Shown here in pieces: positions 60,373-64,000 of a stretch of 64,000 nt of DNA. The number at the start of each line of letters is the position of its first letter. Position 1 is the first letter of the stretch. The notes beneath the pieces were generated by a model, which ran no database searches, had not been told where the DNA came from, and saw only the letters and a program-made list of their open reading frames with translations. This stretch comes from Dethiothermospora halolimnae (GTDB lineage Bacteria > Bacillota > Clostridia > Tissierellales > VENL01). Both the position numbers and the translations under genes were made by a program. The stretch is from the NCBI RefSeq assembly GCF_037577855.1, contig NZ_JBAKFX010000005.1:1-64000 (forward strand), read 5' to 3'.

Positions 60373-60450
60373 TAAATCATTTGCATCCTATAATACAACC
60401 ATAATCCCACCTGATTAGGCTATATATTCCAATTTCCACCAACAAAAAAA

Positions 60451-60477
60451 CTGTAAATGAACACTTTCCATTTACAG
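60451..60477 (-). terminator. Terminator-like hairpin in the helicase leader
   Basis: CTGTAAATG faces CATTTACAG with a nine-base loop and, on the minus strand, is followed by a seven-T run. No gene lies upstream on that strand to be terminated. It therefore either attenuates the helicase leader or ends a small RNA. Confidence 0.6.
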
Positions 60478-60705
60478 CTTTACCATCTAATAATTGTTAT
60501 GTGTCTGAATCATTATATACCATTTAGCCAATATAAACAAGGGATATATGAGATTTAAGTAAATAAACTTATGTTAAATTTCAATCTTATAGTGCATTTA
60601 GCACAAAAAACTATGTTAATTTTGTGTCAGCCCAATATGTTTTTACATTTGATGCTATGATAGATTATAAGTAGGATTGATAATAAAATAACGAGGAGGG
60701 CATTT

Positions 60706-62646
60706 ATGAAGTATAAAAATTTATTTTCTAAAGGAAAAATAGGTAATCTAGAGTTGAAAAACAGAATAGTTATGCCTGCTATGGGTACATCATTAGCCAC
60801 TGCAACTGGAGAAGCTTCCCATGACTTAATAAGATATTATGAAGAAAGGGCTGAGGGTGGAGCTGGACTTATAATAACTGAAATAACCCGTGTTGATGAT
60901 GAATATGGTGTTGGTACTTCTAATCAGTTATGTGTAACAAAACCAAATCATGTGCCTCAACTGGAAAGACTTGCAAAATCAATACATAAATATGATTCTA
61001 AGGTATTTGTACAGTTACATCATCCCGGTAGACAAAGTCATAGTAACTTAATAGAAGGAAGACAAGTTGTAGCTCCAAGTCCAATTACATGTCAAAGATG
61101 TAAAGAGGAGCCTAGGGAGCTTACAACAGAAGAAGTAGAAGGTCTAGTTAAAAAGTTTGTAAAGGGAGCTAAGATCGCCCAAATGGCCGGCATAGATGGA
61201 GTTGAACTTCATGGTGCCCATGGATATCTAATTAACCAATTTATGAGTCCCTATACTAATAAGAGAACTGATAAATATGGTGGCCATTTTGTAAATAGAA
61301 TGAGATTTATAACAGAAATAATCCTTGGCATTAAACATATATGTGGAAAGGATTTCCCAATCTCAGTAAGAATTGATGGAGATGAATTTGTTGAAGGTGG
61401 ATTTAAGCTAGATTATGCAGTTAAAATAGCAAGATATTTAGAAAGTCTTGGTATACATGCTATAAATGTAAGTAATGGAACCTATGAATCAGGTGTTACA
61501 ATAATAGAACCTATTTCATACCCTCAAGGTTGGAAAAGGCATCTATCTGAAACTATTAAAAAAGCTGTTAATATACCTGTTATTGCTGTTGATGTAATAA
61601 GAAAACCTGATTTTGCTGAAAAACTTTTAGACGAGGGAAATCTTGATTTTGTAGCATTAGGTAGAGGCCATCTGGCAGATCCTAATTGGGGTAAAAAGGC
61701 TTATAATGGAGAAGAGTCAACTATTAGACCCTGTATTTCATGTCTTCATTGTATAGAAGAGCTTGAAAGCGGTAGAAAGATAAAATGTGCTGTAAATGCC
61801 CGAGTGGGAAGAGAGTTAGAGTTTGATGGTTTTGAAAAAAATGGAGATGATAGAAAGGTTGCCATAATAGGTGGAGGTCCTGCCGGTATGGAATCAGCTA
61901 GAGTTCTTGCTCTCCGTGGATTTAAACCTGTAATATTTGAAAAGGAAAACGAACTAGGAGGAGCTTTAAACCTAGCAAATAAACCTCCTAAAAAGGAAAA
62001 AATTGATTGGCTAATAGATAATTTGAAATATGAAGTTAAAAAGCTTGGTGTTGAGGTCCATTTAAATACAGAAGCAACTATGGAAGATATAAAAGCTATT
62101 GAGCCATATGCTATATTCCTAGCTTCTGGTGCAAACCCAATTATACCACCTATTCCTGGAGTAGACGGAGACAATGTGACCACATCAGTGGAAGTATTAA
62201 AGGGAAATATTAAGTTCGATAATAAAAATGTAGCTGTTATAGGTTCTGGAATGACCGGTTGTGAAACTGCTGAAATGATTGCAGAAAATGGCAATAATGT
62301 TTCATTAATAGAGATGCAGTCCCAAATCGGTAAGGACCTATACCCAGCTAATCTATTCGATATAAACCAACGTTTAAATAAATATAATGTTGATATTAAA
62401 ACTAGACATAGACTTGTTAAGATAAACAAAGATAGTATCGTTTTATTAAATACATTAACAAATATGGATATTGAACTACCTGTAGATAATGTTGTTTTGT
62501 CACTGGGTGTTAAGCCGGTGAAAAATCTATTAAATGATTTAGAAGAAAACTTTAGTAACATTAAAGTTATAGGAGATGCAAGTAAAGCAGGTAGAATCGC
62601 CGAGGCTATAAGAGAAGGTTTTGAAAAAGCCTATGTATTAGACTAA
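60706..62646 (+). CDS. Old Yellow Enzyme / 2,4-dienoyl-CoA reductase-like flavoprotein
   Basis: The 646-residue protein has three parts. Residues 1-330 form an FMN-binding OYE barrel (NRIVMPAMGT, LHHPGRQSH, ELHGAHGYLINQFMSPYTN). The 4Fe-4S ligands follow in CISCLHC-x11-C near 345-363. An FAD/NAD-binding part begins at VAIIGGGPAGMESARVLA (about 385). The layout is that of FadH, trimethylamine dehydrogenase and the BaiCD/BaiH enoate reductases. It reduces an activated C=C bond with NAD(P)H; the substrate is not known. A candidate promoter TTTACA-N17-TTATAA lies just upstream. GAGGAGGG precedes the ATG. Confidence 0.9.
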   Translation: MKYKNLFSKGKIGNLELKNRIVMPAMGTSLATATGEASHDLIRYYEERAEGGAGLIITEITRVDDEYGVGTSNQLCVTKPNHVPQLERLAKSIHKYDSKVFVQLHHPGRQSHSNLIEGRQVVAPSPITCQRCKEEPRELTTEEVEGLVKKFVKGAKIAQMAGIDGVELHGAHGYLINQFMSPYTNKRTDKYGGHFVNRMRFITEIILGIKHICGKDFPISVRIDGDEFVEGGFKLDYAVKIARYLESLGIHAINVSNGTYESGVTIIEPISYPQGWKRHLSETIKKAVNIPVIAVDVIRKPDFAEKLLDEGNLDFVALGRGHLADPNWGKKAYNGEESTIRPCISCLHCIEELESGRKIKCAVNARVGRELEFDGFEKNGDDRKVAIIGGGPAGMESARVLALRGFKPVIFEKENELGGALNLANKPPKKEKIDWLIDNLKYEVKKLGVEVHLNTEATMEDIKAIEPYAIFLASGANPIIPPIPGVDGDNVTTSVEVLKGNIKFDNKNVAVIGSGMTGCETAEMIAENGNNVSLIEMQSQIGKDLYPANLFDINQRLNKYNVDIKTRHRLVKINKDSIVLLNTLTNMDIELPVDNVVLSLGVKPVKNLLNDLEENFSNIKVIGDASKAGRIAEAIREGFEKAYVLD

Positions 62647-62661
62647 AAGGGGGATATATTA

Positions 62662-63522
62662 ATGAAGGATTTTAAAGGAAAAGTTGCGGTAATAACAGGA
62701 GCAGCCAATGGTTTTGGCTTTGAGTATGCTAAAGAATGTGCCAATAGGGAAATGAAAATAGTCATGTCTGACATTGATAAAAATGATTTAGAAAATGCAA
62801 CAAAGAAGATTAAGGAAATGGGCGCAGAAGTTATTTCAGTGGTAACCGATGTTTCCAAATATGAAGATGTTAAGGCTCTAGCTGATAAAACTTTAGATGA
62901 ATTTGATTCAGTAGATCTTCTATTTAATAATGCCGGCGTAGTTGCAGCAGGACCTGCTTGGGAACTGCCACTAAATGATTGGGATTGGATAATCGGAGTT
63001 AATGTATATGGTATTATACACGGTCTAAAGGCTTTTATTCCTATAATGCTTAAGCAGGATACCCCTTGTCATATAGTAAACACAGCATCGGTAGCAGGGC
63101 TTCTTACTACTCCTAACATGCCTGCTTATCATACTACAAAACATGCCAGTGTGGCAATCACTGAGTCTGTAAATTATAGTTTACAAGCTAGAAACTCTAA
63201 AATCAAGATGTCAGTATTCTGTCCTGGCTTTGTCCAAACTGATTTAGATAATTCCGATAGACATCGTCCGGAAAGATTTAAAATAGACCCAAATAACCCA
63301 TATTATGAAAGTAAATCCTATAAAGATGGATTAAAGAGAGGTCATCATGTTATTAATACAGGTATGCCAATAGATTCAATTGGTCAAAGTGTATTTATAG
63401 CAATCGAAGAAGAACAGTTCTATATTTTAACCCATCCCCATTATAATCCAGTAATCGGAAAAAGGGTTAAGGATATGCTTGAAGGAGTAAATCCCTCTGC
63501 TGACTTTTTCTTAAACAGATAA
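62662..63522 (+). CDS. Short-chain dehydrogenase/reductase
   Basis: The 286-residue SDR has the NAD(P) loop ITGAANGFGFEYAKE, acid loop SDIDKND, LLFNNAGVVAAG, catalytic Ser in NTASVAGLLTTP and the YHTTKHA motif with Tyr and Lys. The Asp after beta-2 favours NAD(H). It follows the flavin reductase gene by 15 bases with an AAGGGGG ribosome site, so the two are co-transcribed and probably act in sequence on one unsaturated alcohol or ketone substrate, as in steroid or bile-acid modifying pairs. That link is inference only. Confidence 0.9.
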   Translation: MKDFKGKVAVITGAANGFGFEYAKECANREMKIVMSDIDKNDLENATKKIKEMGAEVISVVTDVSKYEDVKALADKTLDEFDSVDLLFNNAGVVAAGPAWELPLNDWDWIIGVNVYGIIHGLKAFIPIMLKQDTPCHIVNTASVAGLLTTPNMPAYHTTKHASVAITESVNYSLQARNSKIKMSVFCPGFVQTDLDNSDRHRPERFKIDPNNPYYESKSYKDGLKRGHHVINTGMPIDSIGQSVFIAIEEEQFYILTHPHYNPVIGKRVKDMLEGVNPSADFFLNR

Positions 63523-63541
63523 TGAATTGAGGTTGAGGTTG

Positions 63542-63575
63542 AAAAAGGATTTTGCCTATAGGCAAAATCCTTTTT
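63542..63575. terminator. 34-bp perfect palindromic terminator of the OYE-SDR operon
   Basis: AAAAAGGATTTTGCCTA faces its exact complement, followed by T7 on the plus strand, 20 bases past the SDR stop. Confidence 0.9.
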
Positions 63576-63639
63576 TTCATTCCCTGGATCCCTGAACTAG
63601 TAAACAAGACTCAAGGGAGTTTTCATTTGCTTTTTAGTT

Positions 63640-63663
63640 GTTGGGGATTCCTAATCCCCTAAC
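63640..63663. repeat. Dispersed hairpin element, hairpin only
   Basis: GTTGGGGATT-CCT-AATCCCCTAAC with one bulge, 25 bases past the stop of the last minus-strand gene and probably its terminator. It is kin to the hairpins at 2084 and 11188. Confidence 0.6.
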
Positions 63664-63688
63664 TCATTTTTCATTTTAATTATTAAAA

Positions 63689-64000
63689 TTAAGATTTAAG
63701 TGATTTTCTTTCCCTATATATTAAATAAACTCCAATTGCTACTAATGCTACGGATATGATTAGGCTTCTTGTCATCCTTATATAATAATTATTCATATAC
63801 CTTTCCATTACTGTTTCAATTAAAGATATTCCTCCAATAATGGTAACAGCTATACCTACATAATATAGGTTAACATTTTTTATATTAAAGTTTATAAACA
63901 TTTTGTCTTCTACTTCTTCTCCCTTTTCAAGTTTCTTTCTTAGATTATAGCAGTCAAAAACACCATAAAACCAGACTATTGCTGCCAATGGAGTTATAAA
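63689..64000 (-). CDS. C-terminal part of a membrane protein, running off the window
   Basis: The frame stays open to the window edge, reading FITPLAAIVWFYGVFDCYNL at its visible start, so the gene begins outside. About 103 residues are seen. A WFYGVFDCYNLRKKLEKGE segment resembles the C-terminal part of TM2/zinc-ribbon membrane proteins of Firmicutes. Two further membrane helices follow (LYYVGIAVTIIGGISLI and LIISVALVAIGVYLIY), with a basic tail. Function unknown. Confidence 0.7.
   Translation of the reverse strand, partial: FITPLAAIVWFYGVFDCYNLRKKLEKGEEVEDKMFINFNIKNVNLYYVGIAVTIIGGISLIETVMERYMNNYYIRMTRSLIISVALVAIGVYLIYRERKSLKS

Noticed and set aside
60451..60477. Terminator of the flavin reductase operon
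   Set aside because: The T-run is on the minus strand, upstream of that operon and opposite to it, so it cannot end that transcript.
1..64000. tRNA or rRNA genes
   Set aside because: Reading both strands showed no cloverleaf with a conserved T-arm and no rRNA-like block. A covariance-model scan was not possible here.

Overview
The window is AT-rich DNA (by eye about 30% GC) with dense, mostly single-strand gene order, strong AGGAGG-type ribosome sites, frequent TTG and GTG starts, SAM-I and cobalamin riboswitches, a short-form HisG with HisZ, a LevR-type sigma-54 activator, a YjcZ-like micro-ORF, a rubredoxin and a selenocysteine peroxiredoxin. Together these point to an anaerobic, probably motile low-GC Gram-positive of the Clostridia/Tissierellia type. 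No rRNA, tRNA, CRISPR array, transposase or integrase was found. Nearly all genes lie on the minus strand. Exceptions are a small membrane protein, the peroxiredoxin, a radical SAM enzyme, an MFS carrier, the micro-ORF and a flavin reductase/SDR pair.

Layout. 1-3035: start of an off-window gene, a MITE-like inverted repeat, a P-loop protein, a YhcC-type radical SAM protein, a 25-bp tandem repeat array and a LiaF-like membrane protein. 3127-10697: a nine-gene operon hisZ-G-D-C-B-H-A-F-IE with its promoter and a candidate operator; no histidinol phosphatase is in it. 10.9-21.8 kb: housekeeping and stress genes (parvulin, DMT permease, HAD phosphatase, selenoprotein peroxiredoxin, methyltransferase, M18 and PepD peptidases, a His/Cys-rich DUF1292 protein, mnmA, a ferredoxin-like membrane protein). 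22.0-23.6 kb: a two-gene endolysin/holin cassette with no other phage genes. 23.9-28.5 kb: rubredoxin, a 59-residue protein, a radical SAM enzyme, an MBL hydrolase, an inositol monophosphatase and an MFS carrier. 28.5-35.8 kb: two chemoreceptors (one with a sigma-D promoter), cobT under a B12 riboswitch, and the lipoprotein hexosaminidase NagZ. 36.3-46.7 kb: a sigma-54-driven operon holding a complete PTS phosphorelay (HPr, EIIB, EIIC, EIIA, EI) with a GH4 phospho-glycosidase, MupG and NagB, preceded by its LevR-like activator. 46.8-52.6 kb: an FAD oxidoreductase, PepV, an orphan ZnuA, an sdpRI pair and a YfcE-like phosphodiesterase. 52.7-58.6 kb: the operon metY-metA-hom-lysC-asd, the whole path from aspartate to homocysteine. 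58.6-64 kb: a DbpA-type RNA helicase, an Old Yellow Enzyme plus SDR operon, and an incomplete membrane protein.

The most notable items are four. (1) A peroxiredoxin in which TGA replaces the peroxidatic cysteine codon, with a short GGU-loop hairpin just downstream. (2) In the metY leader, upstream of a clear SAM-I riboswitch, a second attenuator built of a closing helix, an H-type pseudoknot and a hairpin. Its 3' closing strand can also pair with the arm of a following terminator, which is riboswitch logic, and I cannot assign it to a class. (3) The self-contained sigma-54 PTS operon, aimed at an amino-sugar disaccharide. (4) A dispersed hairpin element that has expanded into 25-bp and 22-bp tandem arrays at two loci. 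Many terminators are perfect palindromes of 28-56 bp. All calls come from reading the sequence; no database search was run.
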